NCBI RefSeq assembly: GCF_008370045.1
Contig: NZ_VOBN01000001.1
Coordinates: forward strand, 434,001-498,000
From: Pseudomonas sp. ANT_J12
GTDB lineage: Bacteria > Pseudomonadota > Gammaproteobacteria > Pseudomonadales > Pseudomonadaceae
Direction of reading: 5' to 3'
Length of the DNA stretch: 64,000 bases
Of this stretch, positions 36,975-45,526 are shown in pieces. Below the pieces are notes generated by a model. It saw only the letters and a list, made by a program, of their open reading frames with translations. It had not been told where the DNA came from and made no database searches. Every line of letters starts with the position of its first letter. The stretch's first letter is position 1. Both the position numbers and the translations under genes were made by a program.

Positions 36975-37952
36975 ATGAACTTATCACTGCGTAAAGTTGC
37001 TCTGACCGCCAGCGCCCTGCTGTTCGCCGGCCAACTGATGGCCGAGCCCAAGCGCCCGGAATGCATCGCCCCGGCCTCCCCCGGCGGCGGTTTCGACCTG
37101 ACCTGCAAACTGGCGCAAAGCGCGCTGGTGAATGAAAAACTGCTGACCAAACCGATGCGCGTGACCTACATGCCCGGCGGTGTCGGCGCGGTGGCGTACA
37201 ACGCGGTGGTCGCCCAGCGCCCGGCGGATGCCGGCACGCTGGTGGCGTGGTCCAGCGGTTCGCTGCTGAACCTGGCCCAAGGCAAGTTCGGGCGTTTCGA
37301 TGAAACCAACGTGCGTTGGCTGGCCGCGGTCGGCACCAGCTACGGCGCCATCGCGGTGAAAAGCGATTCGCCTTACAAGACCCTCGACGATCTCGTTCAA
37401 GCGTTGAAGAAAGATCCGAGCAAAGTGGTGATCGGTTCCGGCGGCACTGTCGGCAGCCAGGACTGGATGCAAACCGCGCTGATCGCCAAGGCCGCCGGGA
37501 TCAACCCGCGCGACCTGCGTTACGTCGCCCTCGAAGGCGGCGGTGAAATCGCCACCGCCCTGCTGGGCGGCCACATCCAGGTCGGCAGCACCGACATTTC
37601 CGACTCCATGCCGCACATCCAGAGCGGCGACATGCGCCTGCTGGCGGTGTTCTCCGACAAGCGTCTGGACGAGCCGGAAATGAAGGACATCCCGACGGCC
37701 AAGGAGCAAGGCTACGACATCGTCTGGCCAGTGGTTCGCGGCTTCTACCTCGGGCCGAAGGTCAGCGACGAAGACTACGCCTGGTGGAAAGACGCTTTCG
37801 ACAAACTGCTGGCTTCCGAGGACTTCGCCAAGCTGCGCGATCAGCGTGAGCTGTTCCCGTTCGCCATGACCGGCCCGGAGCTGGACACCTACGTGAAGAA
37901 GCAAGTCGCGGACTACAAAGTGCTGGCCAAAGAGTTCGGCCTGATCCAGTGA
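36975..37952 (+). CDS. tctC: tripartite tricarboxylate transporter substrate-binding protein TctC
   Basis: A 325-residue periplasmic protein of the TTT (Bug) family with a signal peptide ending near LMA. CIAPASPGGGFDLTCK carries the ligand-contacting loop at the start of the mature protein, followed by MPGGVGAVAYN. It delivers citrate or a similar tricarboxylate to TctAB. First cytosolic-side partner after the porin; a stem-loop separates it from tctB. Confidence 0.93.
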   Translation: MNLSLRKVALTASALLFAGQLMAEPKRPECIAPASPGGGFDLTCKLAQSALVNEKLLTKPMRVTYMPGGVGAVAYNAVVAQRPADAGTLVAWSSGSLLNLAQGKFGRFDETNVRWLAAVGTSYGAIAVKSDSPYKTLDDLVQALKKDPSKVVIGSGGTVGSQDWMQTALIAKAAGINPRDLRYVALEGGGEIATALLGGHIQVGSTDISDSMPHIQSGDMRLLAVFSDKRLDEPEMKDIPTAKEQGYDIVWPVVRGFYLGPKVSDEDYAWWKDAFDKLLASEDFAKLRDQRELFPFAMTGPELDTYVKKQVADYKVLAKEFGLIQ

Positions 37953-37971
37953 TCGTCTCTGTCTAGCGGCT

Positions 37972-37995
37972 GCGACCCCGTTTTCGCGGGGTCGC
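37972..37995 (+). terminator. intercistronic stem-loop between tctC and tctB
   Basis: GCGACCCC and GGGGTCGC form an 8-bp stem without a following T run, 19 bp after the tctC stop. Such hairpins stabilise or partly terminate transcripts so the binding protein is made in excess over membrane subunits; that role is inferred. Confidence 0.6.
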
Positions 37996-38011
37996 GGCAC
38001 AGGAGTTCCTC

Positions 38012-38470
38012 ATGCTCTTACAACGCATTTTTGCTTCGGTGTTGCTGGCGGCCTGTGTCGGCCTGGCGCTGATGGCGTGGCCATACCAAGCGGCTTTTTC
38101 CTACGAACCGGTGGGGCCACGGGCCTTCCCTTTGTTGATGCTGGCCCTGATGGGCGTGGCGCTGTTGTACATGGTGTTTCGTCCCGCACCGATCAAACAC
38201 AACCCTGACGAACCACCGATGGACCGCGAGACCCTGACCAAAATCGGTATCTGCGTGGTGCTGCTGCTAGTGTTCGCGGGGACCTTCGAACCCCTTGGTT
38301 TCATTGTCGCAAGCATCCTGACCGGGATACCGATGGCCCGCCTGTACGGCGGCCGCTGGCTGCCCAGCGTGGTGATCATCAGCCTGATGGCGATCGGTCT
38401 TTATTTGCTGTTCGACAAGGTGATGGACGTGCCGCTGCCCTTAGGCGTGCTCGACGTTCTGGAGAACTGA
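38012..38470 (+). CDS. tctB: tripartite tricarboxylate transporter small membrane subunit TctB
   Basis: A 152-residue protein with four hydrophobic helices, matching TctB in length and layout (VGPRAFPLLMLALMGVALLY; C-terminal LFDKVMDVPLP). Forms the membrane complex with TctA; the tctA ATG follows the stop by one base. Confidence 0.9.
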   Translation: MLLQRIFASVLLAACVGLALMAWPYQAAFSYEPVGPRAFPLLMLALMGVALLYMVFRPAPIKHNPDEPPMDRETLTKIGICVVLLLVFAGTFEPLGFIVASILTGIPMARLYGGRWLPSVVIISLMAIGLYLLFDKVMDVPLPLGVLDVLEN

Positions 38471-38471
38471 T

Positions 38472-39986
38472 ATGGATACTCTTGGCTATTTGGGGCACGG
38501 ATTTGGCGTCGCACTGACCCCGTACAACCTGGTGACCGCACTGTGCGGCACGCTCATTGGCACCGTGGTCGGCCTGCTGCCGGGCCTGGGCCCGATCAAC
38601 GGCGTGGCGTTGTTGATCCCGATCGCATTCGCCCTCGGCCTGCCACCGGAATCAGCACTGATCCTGCTGGCGGCGGTGTACCTGGGTTGCGAATATGGCG
38701 GCCGGATCAGCTCGATCCTGCTGAACATACCCGGTGAAGCGTCCACCGTGATGACCACCCTCGACGGTTACCCGATGGCCCGCAAAGGCCTGGCCGGTGT
38801 AGCGCTGTCGTTGTCGGCATGGAGTTCGTTCATCGGCGCGTTTATCGCCACCTGCGGCATGGTGCTGTTCGCCCCGTTGCTGGCGAAATGGGCGATTGCC
38901 TTTGGACCGGCGGAATACTTCGTGTTGATGGTGTTTGCGATTGTCTGCCTGGGCGGTATGGCGGGTGATCGTCCGCTGAAAACGTTTATTGCGGCGCTGA
39001 TCGGTCTGTTTCTGTCGACGGTCGGCATCGACGCCAACAGTGGTGTGTACCGCTTCACCGGGGACAACATCCACCTGACCGACGGCATCCAGTTCGTCGT
39101 GTTGGTACTGGGCCTGTTCTCCATCAGCGAAATCCTCCTGCTGCTGGAAAAAACCCACCACGGCCAGGAAGCGGTGAAAGCCACCGGCCGCATGATGTTC
39201 AACTTCAAGGAAGCCTCGGCGGTGTTCGTGGTGAACATTCGTTGCGGCGTGCTGGGCTTTATCATGGGCGTGTTGCCCGGTGCCGGCGCGACGCTGGCCA
39301 GCGCCGTGGCCTACATGACCGAGAAACGCATTGCCGGCGCCAAAGGCACCTTCGGCCAGGGCGACATGCGCGGCCTCGCAGCGCCGGAAACCGCCATCGG
39401 CGGCGCAGCGTGTGGTGCACTGGTGCCGATGCTGACCCTTGGCGTTCCAGGCTCGGGCACCACCGCGGTGATGATCGGCGCACTGTCGCTGTACAACATC
39501 ACCCCGGGACCGCTGCTGTTCCAGCAACAACCGGACATCGTCTGGGGCCTGATCGCATCGTTGTTCGTCGCCAACATCATGCTGGTGATCCTTAACATCC
39601 CGATGATCCGCATCTTCACCCGCATCCTCGCCGTACCCAACTGGGCGCTGGTGCCGGTGATCGCGATCATTACCGGGATCGGCGTCTACGCGGTGCACGC
39701 CACCACGTTCGACCTGTTCCTGATGGTCGGCATCGGCATCTTCGGTTACCTCCTGCGCAAGCTGGACTTCCCGTTGTCGCCGGTCCTGCTGGGGTTCATC
39801 CTCGGCGGCTTGATGGAGCAAAACCTGCGTCGTGCGCTGTCGATTTCCAACGGTGCGCTGGAGATTCTCTGGTCCAGCCCGATCACGTTTGGTGTCTGGG
39901 TGCTGACCGCAATCATGCTGCTGATGCCAATCATCCGGATCTGGCGCAAACGTTCGGCCTCCCGGCGCGCTATCGCCGATGTCTGA
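38472..39986 (+). CDS. tctA: tripartite tricarboxylate transporter large membrane subunit TctA
   Basis: A 504-residue protein with about 12 helices. The two family repeats are visible: GLLPGLGPINGVALLIPIAF near residue 37 and GVLPGAGATLASAVAY near 263. It is the Na+-coupled transport subunit. Its last eight bases overlap the start of the AbrB-family gene. Confidence 0.94.
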   Translation: MDTLGYLGHGFGVALTPYNLVTALCGTLIGTVVGLLPGLGPINGVALLIPIAFALGLPPESALILLAAVYLGCEYGGRISSILLNIPGEASTVMTTLDGYPMARKGLAGVALSLSAWSSFIGAFIATCGMVLFAPLLAKWAIAFGPAEYFVLMVFAIVCLGGMAGDRPLKTFIAALIGLFLSTVGIDANSGVYRFTGDNIHLTDGIQFVVLVLGLFSISEILLLLEKTHHGQEAVKATGRMMFNFKEASAVFVVNIRCGVLGFIMGVLPGAGATLASAVAYMTEKRIAGAKGTFGQGDMRGLAAPETAIGGAACGALVPMLTLGVPGSGTTAVMIGALSLYNITPGPLLFQQQPDIVWGLIASLFVANIMLVILNIPMIRIFTRILAVPNWALVPVIAIITGIGVYAVHATTFDLFLMVGIGIFGYLLRKLDFPLSPVLLGFILGGLMEQNLRRALSISNGALEILWSSPITFGVWVLTAIMLLMPIIRIWRKRSASRRAIADV

Positions 39987-41022
39987 TCGTCCGTTCAAAA
40001 CCTGGTGGGGAACACCGCTGGTCGGCCTGCTCGGCGGTTACCTCGCCAGCCAGGTCGGCTGGCCGCTGCCGTGGATGGTCGGCTCGTTGCTGGCGATCAT
40101 CCTGGTGCGCTGCCTCACGCCCTGGCAATTGGCGGAAATCCCGGGCGGACGCAAGTGCGGGCAGTGGATCGTCGGCATCGGCATCGGCCTGCACTTCACC
40201 CCGGTGGTGATGGAGCAGGTGCTGAGCCACTTCGGCTTGATCTTCTTCGGTGCGCTGGTCACCAGCCTGTCCAGTGTGGTCGGGGTCTGGTTGATGCGGC
40301 GTACCGGGGAGGATCGCGCCACTGCATTCTTTTCCAGCATGCCGGGGGGCTCCGGGGAGATGGTCAACCTCGGCGCGCGCAATGGCGCGGTGCTCAGCCG
40401 GGTCGCGGCGGGGCAGAGTTTGCGGGTATTGGTGGTGGTGCTGTGTGTGCCGGCGGCGTTCAAGTATTTGCTGGGGGACGGTACGCCAATCGGGCATGCC
40501 ACGGTGGTTGATTGGCGCTGGCTGGCGATGCTGTTCCCGGCGGGCGCCCTGCTCGCCTGGGGCTGGCAGCGCTTGCGTCAACCCAATCCGTGGCTGTTCG
40601 GGCCATTACTGGTCAGTGCCGCGGTGAGTATTGGTTGGGACCTGCACATTGGATTGCCCAACGGTGGCAGCCAGATTGGCCAGTGGCTGATTGGCAGCGG
40701 GTTGGGGTGTCACTTCAATCGGCAGTTCTTCCGCCGGGCGCCGTCCTTTATGGGGCGGACGTTGATCGGCACGGTGTTGACCATGTTGATCGCCACGGCG
40801 GCGGCCTTGGGGTTGAGTGCGCTGACCCATCTGGATTTGCGCTCACTGACCCTGGGCATGATGCCCGGCGGGATTGCGGAGATGAGTTTGACGGCGGAGA
40901 CGCTGCAATTGTCGGTGCCGCTGGTGACGGCAATGCAGGTGATGCGGCTGTTGTTCGTATTGTTTCTGGCGGAGCCGTTGTTCAAGTATTGGAATCGAGC
41001 GCCGGATTCCCCCCTACCCTGA
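39979..41022 (+). CDS. AbrB family putative membrane transporter/regulator
   Basis: A 347-residue membrane protein of the AbrB (PF05145, ammonia monooxygenase-like) family, with about ten helices in two related halves: PLPWMVGSLLAIILVRCL and MPGGSGEMVNLGARNGAV, then a similar MPGGIAEMSLTAETLQLSV. Family function is unsettled. The 8-bp overlap with tctA means it is translated with the TTT transporter, suggesting a part in the same uptake. Its stop codon is shared with a REP element. Confidence 0.8.
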   Translation: MSDRPFKTWWGTPLVGLLGGYLASQVGWPLPWMVGSLLAIILVRCLTPWQLAEIPGGRKCGQWIVGIGIGLHFTPVVMEQVLSHFGLIFFGALVTSLSSVVGVWLMRRTGEDRATAFFSSMPGGSGEMVNLGARNGAVLSRVAAGQSLRVLVVVLCVPAAFKYLLGDGTPIGHATVVDWRWLAMLFPAGALLAWGWQRLRQPNPWLFGPLLVSAAVSIGWDLHIGLPNGGSQIGQWLIGSGLGCHFNRQFFRRAPSFMGRTLIGTVLTMLIATAAALGLSALTHLDLRSLTLGMMPGGIAEMSLTAETLQLSVPLVTAMQVMRLLFVLFLAEPLFKYWNRAPDSPLP

Positions 41023-41126
41023 TCGTTCCCACGCTCTGCGTGGGAATGCAGCCCGGGACGTTCCACGTCCCAAAGCGGACGCGGAGCGTCCAATGAGGCG
41101 TTCCCACGCGGAGCGTGGGAACGATC
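41021..41126. repeat. inverted-repeat element, GATCGTTCCCACGC family
   Basis: GATCGTTCCCACGCTCTGCG at the left and its near reverse complement at the right enclose a GGGACGTTCCACGTCCC palindrome. The left end supplies two bases of the AbrB TGA stop, and the right end touches the ung stop. A second copy is at 54249. Confidence 0.88.
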
Positions 41127-41127
41127 A

Positions 41128-41823
41128 TTACGCGACCGGCGGCAACCGCCATTCAATCGGCGTCTCGCCATTCTGTTCCAGAAACTTGTTGGTCCGGCTG
41201 AAGTGCCCACACCCCAGAAAACCACGATAAGCGGACAACGGTGACGGATGCACCGAGGTCAGCACCAGGTGCTTGGTGGCATCGATGAGTTTCTGCTTGC
41301 TCTGGGCATGGGCGCCCCACAGCATGAACACCAGATGCGGCTGATGTTCGCTGACCACTTCAATGATCCGATCGGTGAAGTACTGCCAGCCCTTGTCCTT
41401 GTGTGCATTGGCGTTGGCGCGCTCGACGGTCATGGTGGTGTTGATCATCAGCACGCCCTGGTCGGCCCAGCTTTGCAGACAGCCATGGCTCGGGATGTCG
41501 ATGTTCAGGTCGCGCTTCAACTCTTTATAGATGTTCACCAGCGACGGCGGCGCCGGCACGCCCGGTTGCACCGAGAAGCACAAGCCATGGGCCTGGCCCG
41601 GGCCGTGATACGGGTCCTGGCCGAGGATGACGACTTTGACCTTGTCCAGCGGCGTCGAGTTGAGCGCGTTGAAGATCATCGGGCCAGGGGGATAGATTTC
41701 CTTGCCCGCCGCGCGCTCCTGTTGCAGGAATGAGCGCAACTCTGCCATGTAGGGCTGGTCGAACTCAGCACGCAGTGCCTCCTTCCAGCTCGGTTCGAGT
41801 TTGATACGGTCGTCAGCAGTCAT
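41128..41823 (-). CDS. ung: uracil-DNA glycosylase
   Basis: A 231-residue family 1 UDG removing uracil from [21 protein letters not shown] (catalytic Asp and water-activating loop), [17 protein letters not shown] and the Leu-intercalation loop [12 protein letters not shown] with catalytic His are intact. I use ATG 41823; ATG 41829 is two codons upstream and equally possible. Confidence 0.96.
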   Translation of the reverse strand: MTADDRIKLEPSWKEALRAEFDQPYMAELRSFLQQERAAGKEIYPPGPMIFNALNSTPLDKVKVVILGQDPYHGPGQAHGLCFSVQPGVPAPPSLVNIYKELKRDLNIDIPSHGCLQSWADQGVLMINTTMTVERANANAHKDKGWQYFTDRIIEVVSEHQPHLVFMLWGAHAQSKQKLIDATKHLVLTSVHPSPLSAYRGFLGCGHFSRTNKFLEQNGETPIEWRLPPVA

Positions 41824-41955
41824 GGTCATACCCGGCAAAAACAATGGGGCGAACCCTAGGAAAGCTGAGCAGGCTTGTCAATTGATCTGACACAGAACCG
41901 GCACTTTCCTGCAATGCGATCATACTGAACGCTCAAATTCCCGATCGAGGTCACG

Positions 41956-43068
41956 ATGAATCTGCACTTCGAAGAACTCACCGGCACCGACGGCGCGCGC
42001 ATCGGCATCGCCAGCCTGGATGCCGAACAGTCGTTGAATGCCCTCTCCCTGCCAATGATCAACGCCCTGCGCGATCAGATGGACGCCTGGGCCAAGGATC
42101 CGCAAATCGTCTGCGTCCTGCTGCGCGGCAACGGCGCCAAGGCCTTCTGCGCCGGCGGCGAAGTGCGCAGCCTGGTCGAAGCCTGTCGCAATCATCCCGG
42201 GGAAGTACCGCCCCTGGCCGCGCAATTCTTTGCCGCGGAATATCGCCTGAACTTCAAGCTGCACACCTACCCTAAACCGCTGATCTGCTGGGGCCACGGC
42301 TACGTACTCGGCGGCGGCATGGGCCTGCTGCAAGGCGCGAGCATCCGGATTGTCACGCCGAGCAGCCGCTTGGCGATGCCGGAAATCAGCATCGGTTTGT
42401 ACCCGGACGTCGGCGCCAGTTGGTTCCTGTCGCGGTTGCCGGGCAAGCTCGGGTTGTTTCTCGGCCTGACCGGCGCGCATATGAACGCGCGGGATGCGAT
42501 CGACCTGGATCTGGCGGACCGCTTCCTGCTCGAAGAACAGCAAGAAGAACTGGTCGAAGGCCTGCTGCAATTGAACTGGCAGGAACAGACCTCGATGCAG
42601 CTCAACAGCCTGCTCAAGGCGTTGCAGCAGGAAGCCGTCGCACAGATGCCCGAAGCGCAATGGCTGCCGCGCCGCCAGCAGATCGACGAACTGCTGGATG
42701 TCAGCGACGTGCGCTGCGCCTGGAAAGCCATCAGCCATCTTCGCGACTCCACCGATCCGCAGCTCAGCCGCGCGGCGAAGACCATGACCGAAGGTTCACC
42801 CGTGACCGCTCATCTGGTCTGGGAACAAATCGTCCGGGCCCGGCATCTGTCGCTGGCTGAAGTCTTTCAGATGGAATACACCCTGAGCCTCAACTGCTGC
42901 CGTCACCCCGAATTCAGCGAAGGCGTGCGGGCGCGGTTGATCGACAAGGACCAGAAGCCGCGCTGGCACTGGCCGGACATCAATAACGTGCCGGATGCGG
43001 TGGTCGAGGCGCATTTCCATAAGGTGTGGGAAGGTCGGCATCCGTTGGCGGATTTGTCGGATTACTGA
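41956..43068 (+). CDS. enoyl-CoA hydratase/isomerase family, 3-hydroxyisobutyryl-CoA hydrolase-like (ECH_2)
   Basis: A 370-residue crotonase-fold protein longer than ordinary hydratases, with the ECH_2 C-terminal extension. AFCAGGEVRSLVEA and MGLLQGASIRIV form the oxyanion region, and MPEISIGLYPDVGASWFLS carries the catalytic Glu typical of 3-hydroxyisobutyryl-CoA hydrolases of valine breakdown. No other valine catabolism gene is adjacent, so substrate is inferred from family only. It stands alone and ends before a strong terminator. Confidence 0.82.
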   Translation: MNLHFEELTGTDGARIGIASLDAEQSLNALSLPMINALRDQMDAWAKDPQIVCVLLRGNGAKAFCAGGEVRSLVEACRNHPGEVPPLAAQFFAAEYRLNFKLHTYPKPLICWGHGYVLGGGMGLLQGASIRIVTPSSRLAMPEISIGLYPDVGASWFLSRLPGKLGLFLGLTGAHMNARDAIDLDLADRFLLEEQQEELVEGLLQLNWQEQTSMQLNSLLKALQQEAVAQMPEAQWLPRRQQIDELLDVSDVRCAWKAISHLRDSTDPQLSRAAKTMTEGSPVTAHLVWEQIVRARHLSLAEVFQMEYTLSLNCCRHPEFSEGVRARLIDKDQKPRWHWPDINNVPDAVVEAHFHKVWEGRHPLADLSDY

Positions 43069-43079
43069 AATCCGGGCAC

Positions 43080-43113
43080 AAAAAAAGCGGCGCTTGATGC
43101 GCCGCTTTTTTTA
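43080..43113. terminator. bidirectional intrinsic terminator
   Basis: AGCGGCGC/GCGCCGCT stem with A run before and T run after, between the convergent ECH_2 and lipoprotein genes. Confidence 0.93.
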
Positions 43114-43123
43114 TCGCTGCTGA

Positions 43124-43534
43124 TTAACGGTGATTGCCCCGGCCATCGCGACCGTCATGATCGCCACGCCCGCCTCGGTGGTCGCCTCGACCACCACGAC
43201 CACCGCGGTCATTGTCCCAGTTGCCCCGGTTGCGGCCATCCCAGCCGCCCCGATCATGCCGTTGCCAGCCACGGTTGTGGGACTGGTAATAGCGCGGCTG
43301 CGGCTGGTAATAACGCGGCGCCGAGTAATAACGGGGAGCCGGCTGGTAGTAACGCGGTGCAGGTTGGTAATAGCGTGGTGCCGAGTAGTAGCTGCCACCG
43401 CCCGAGTAATAAGCCGGCGCAGGGGACGAGTAGACCTCAGAACTGTAGTAGCTGCCTCCATCTCCGTAGGAATAGGGAACGCATGCACCAAGGGACAAAC
43501 TCAACACGACCAGCATAAGAATTCGACGATACAT
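43124..43534 (-). CDS. tyrosine/arginine-rich repeat lipoprotein (hypothetical)
   Basis: From ATG 43534, 136 residues: a lipoprotein signal with lipobox LGAC (Cys at about 17), a middle part with five APRYYQP-type repeats, and a C-terminal Gly/Asp/Arg/His-rich tail (RGGRGD repeats). The leader AGGAGGCCGCC-ATG is the same as for the tyrosine-rich lipoprotein at 44003, so the two are probably paralogues. Function unknown; low-complexity surface or matrix proteins often look like this. Confidence 0.75.
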   Translation of the reverse strand: MYRRILMLVVLSLSLGACVPYSYGDGGSYYSSEVYSSPAPAYYSGGGSYYSAPRYYQPAPRYYQPAPRYYSAPRYYQPQPRYYQSHNRGWQRHDRGGWDGRNRGNWDNDRGGRGGRGDHRGGRGDHDGRDGRGNHR

Positions 43535-43733
43535 GGCGGCCTCCTGGACCGCGGGTGAGCCACACCAGCGACGCTGGCAGGCGACAGTCAATTGATGGCG
43601 ACTGTCGAAAGATCAGACATCGATTTCGGAATCTGGTGCGTTCATGAAACACATTGAAACAACTCGCCGATGAAAGGTTTTTCATCTTTGCCCTGAAAAA
43701 ACGGCGCCGCCCTCAATGGCGGCGCCGTGCTGA

Positions 43734-44003
43734 TCAATGGCGACCGTAGCGACCGCCACCGCCGTGGTAATAGCCCGGCCCGTGACCGCCGTAATACCCG
43801 TGGTTGCCGTAGTAATAGTAGCGATAGCGACCGTAGTACCGAGGGTAGGAATAGCCGTAGTAATAAGGCGAGTAGTAATAGCCGGGGTAGTAATACGGTG
43901 TGGCGTACACGTCCGCAGTGCCAGCGTAGTAATAGCAACCGGACAAGCCCAGGCCCAACACCGCGCCCAGCAACAATCGACGAAGCAGTTTTTGATAAAC
44001 CAT
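43734..44003 (-). CDS. small tyrosine-rich lipoprotein (hypothetical)
   Basis: From ATG 44003, 89 residues: a signal with lipobox LSGC (Cys at about 23), then almost only Tyr, Gly, Pro, Arg and His (YYYPGYYYSPYYYGYS; PGYYHGGGGRYGRH). It shares the ribosome binding region and overall plan with the lipoprotein 200 bp downstream. The frame is open upstream to 44150, but that part lacks signal-peptide character. Function unknown. Confidence 0.75.
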   Translation of the reverse strand: MVYQKLLRRLLLGAVLGLGLSGCYYYAGTADVYATPYYYPGYYYSPYYYGYSYPRYYGRYRYYYYGNHGYYGGHGPGYYHGGGGRYGRH

Positions 44004-44212
44004 GGCGGCCTCCTGAAAGACCCGCGACAGCAGTCGGCACAGGCCCGACTCGCACCTGTTTTGACTGTGAAACCGACACCGAGTGCGCGCCGGCCAAAAC
44101 CTTCTGATCAGCGGCCCATTGCGGTGCGCCGCTGCACCATGACAAAGCAATCACACGCCCTCTCCCGCCCGTCATTCGCCGTCATGCCCCAGCCCAGACG
44201 CTTTGCGCCGAC

Positions 44213-44228
44213 TTGGCACGGCTCTCGC
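44213..44228 (+). promoter_or_regulatory. putative sigma-54 promoter of guanidine operon
   Basis: TTGGCACG-GCTC-TCGC matches the sigma-54 consensus TGGCAC-N5-TTGC with one mismatch (TCGC for TTGC) and correct GG-to-GC spacing. Transcription would start near 44240, about 50 bases before the riboswitch. It would place guanidine use under nitrogen-type control. Confidence 0.5.
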
Positions 44229-44288
44229 TTTAGTAAAAGCGTGCAGGAGTCATCACAGGTTCGCGGCACCACAATTTGCAATGGCTGA

Positions 44289-44378
44289 CTAGGGTTCCGG
44301 CTCGCTTAAGCGAGTGGCTGGTCCGAGAGTTGGCGACCTCCAGTTGAGGTTACACGGCGGGACAAAAGCCCGGGAGAC
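44289..44378 (+). ncRNA. guanidine-I riboswitch (ykkC class)
   Basis: The conserved blocks of the ykkC/guanidine-I aptamer are present in order: CTAGGGTTCCGG, GGTCCGAGAG, then ACACGGCGGGACAAAAGCCC followed by GGGAGA. The first gene starts 64 bases after the aptamer. Downstream, GTTGA (44401) can pair with TCAAC (44423) next to the ribosome binding site, so control may act on translation; I see no clear intrinsic terminator. All downstream genes fit guanidine import and breakdown. Confidence 0.93.
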
Positions 44379-44441
44379 AAGCCACCGTTCGCGGTGCCGC
44401 GTTGACTCCTGCCCGCCCTTGATCAACTGGAGAACCATCCC

Positions 44442-45509
44442 ATGACCCGACTTCGTTTACCCGCCCTGCTCGCCGCCGCGTTTGCCGCCCTCGTCAGCGT
44501 CTCGTCCCACGCCGCCCAGAAAGACCACTTCAGCGTCTGCTGGACGATCTATGCCGGCTGGATGCCCTGGGAATACGCCGGCAGCCAAGGCATCGTCGAC
44601 AAATGGGCGAAGAAGTACGGGATCAAGATCGATGTGGTGCAGCTCAACGACTACGTCGAATCCATCAATCAATACACCGCCGGTCAGTTCGACGGCTGCA
44701 ACATGACCAACATGGATGCGCTGACCATTCCGGCGGCCGGTGGCGTGGACAGCACCGCGCTGATCGTCAGCGATTTCTCCAACGGCAACGACGGCGTCGT
44801 GCTCAAGGGCGAAGGCAAGAAAGTTACCGACCTCAAGGGCATGGACGTCAATCTGGTGGAACTGTCGGTCTCGCACTACCTGCTGGCCCGGGCCCTGGAT
44901 TCGGTCGATCTCACCGACAAAGACCTGAAAGTGGTCAACACCTCCGACGCCGACATCTCGGCCGCCTTCAACACCGACCAGGTCAACGCCGTTACCACCT
45001 GGAACCCGATGCTCTCGGACATCAAAGCCAAGCCCGGTGTGACCGAAGTCTTCAACTCCAGCCAGATCCCCGGCGAAATCATGGACATGATGGTGGTCAA
45101 CAGCGCCACCCTCAAAGACAACCCGGCCCTGGGCAAAGCCCTGACCGGCGCCTGGTTTGAAGTGGTCGAGTTGATGAACGCCAAGAACGCCGCGAGCAAA
45201 GCCGCTCTCGAGCACATGGCCAAAGCCTCGGGCACCGATCTGGCGGGTTTCCAATCGCAACTCGACACCACCAAATTGTTCTCCACCCCGCAGGAAGCCC
45301 TGGCGTTTTCCACCAGCAAGCAACTGCCGGAAACCATGCGCAAGGTCGCCGAGTTTTCCTTCCAGCACGGCTTGCTGGGTGAAGGCGCCAAGGACACCAG
45401 CGCCGTGGGCATGGCGTTCGCCAACGGCGTGACCAGCGGTGACAAGGCCAACCTCAAGCTGCGCTTCGACCCGAGCTACGTGCAGATGGCTGCCGACGCC
45501 AAGTTGTAA
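44442..45509 (+). CDS. ABC transporter substrate-binding protein, guanidine operon
   Basis: A 355-residue periplasmic binding protein of the NitT/TauT/SsuA type with a signal peptide ending SSHA. Segments WTIYAGWMPWEYA, VVQLNDYVESINQY, QFDGCNMTNMDAL and VTTWNPML are typical of this class found next to urea/guanidine carboxylases. It follows the guanidine-I riboswitch and is therefore likely to bind guanidine or a derivative. 17 bp before the permease gene. Confidence 0.87.
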   Translation: MTRLRLPALLAAAFAALVSVSSHAAQKDHFSVCWTIYAGWMPWEYAGSQGIVDKWAKKYGIKIDVVQLNDYVESINQYTAGQFDGCNMTNMDALTIPAAGGVDSTALIVSDFSNGNDGVVLKGEGKKVTDLKGMDVNLVELSVSHYLLARALDSVDLTDKDLKVVNTSDADISAAFNTDQVNAVTTWNPMLSDIKAKPGVTEVFNSSQIPGEIMDMMVVNSATLKDNPALGKALTGAWFEVVELMNAKNAASKAALEHMAKASGTDLAGFQSQLDTTKLFSTPQEALAFSTSKQLPETMRKVAEFSFQHGLLGEGAKDTSAVGMAFANGVTSGDKANLKLRFDPSYVQMAADAKL

Positions 45510-45526
45510 GACTGGAGGACCTGGCC

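Noticed and set aside
38652..39998. 448-codon antisense frame opposite tctA
   Set aside because: Gln/His/Asp-rich shadow of a membrane protein gene.
43300..43470. Tandem YYQP-coding repeats as a possible CRISPR or satellite
   Set aside because: The repeat period follows codons of the lipoprotein gene and encodes the repeated peptide, so it is a coding repeat.
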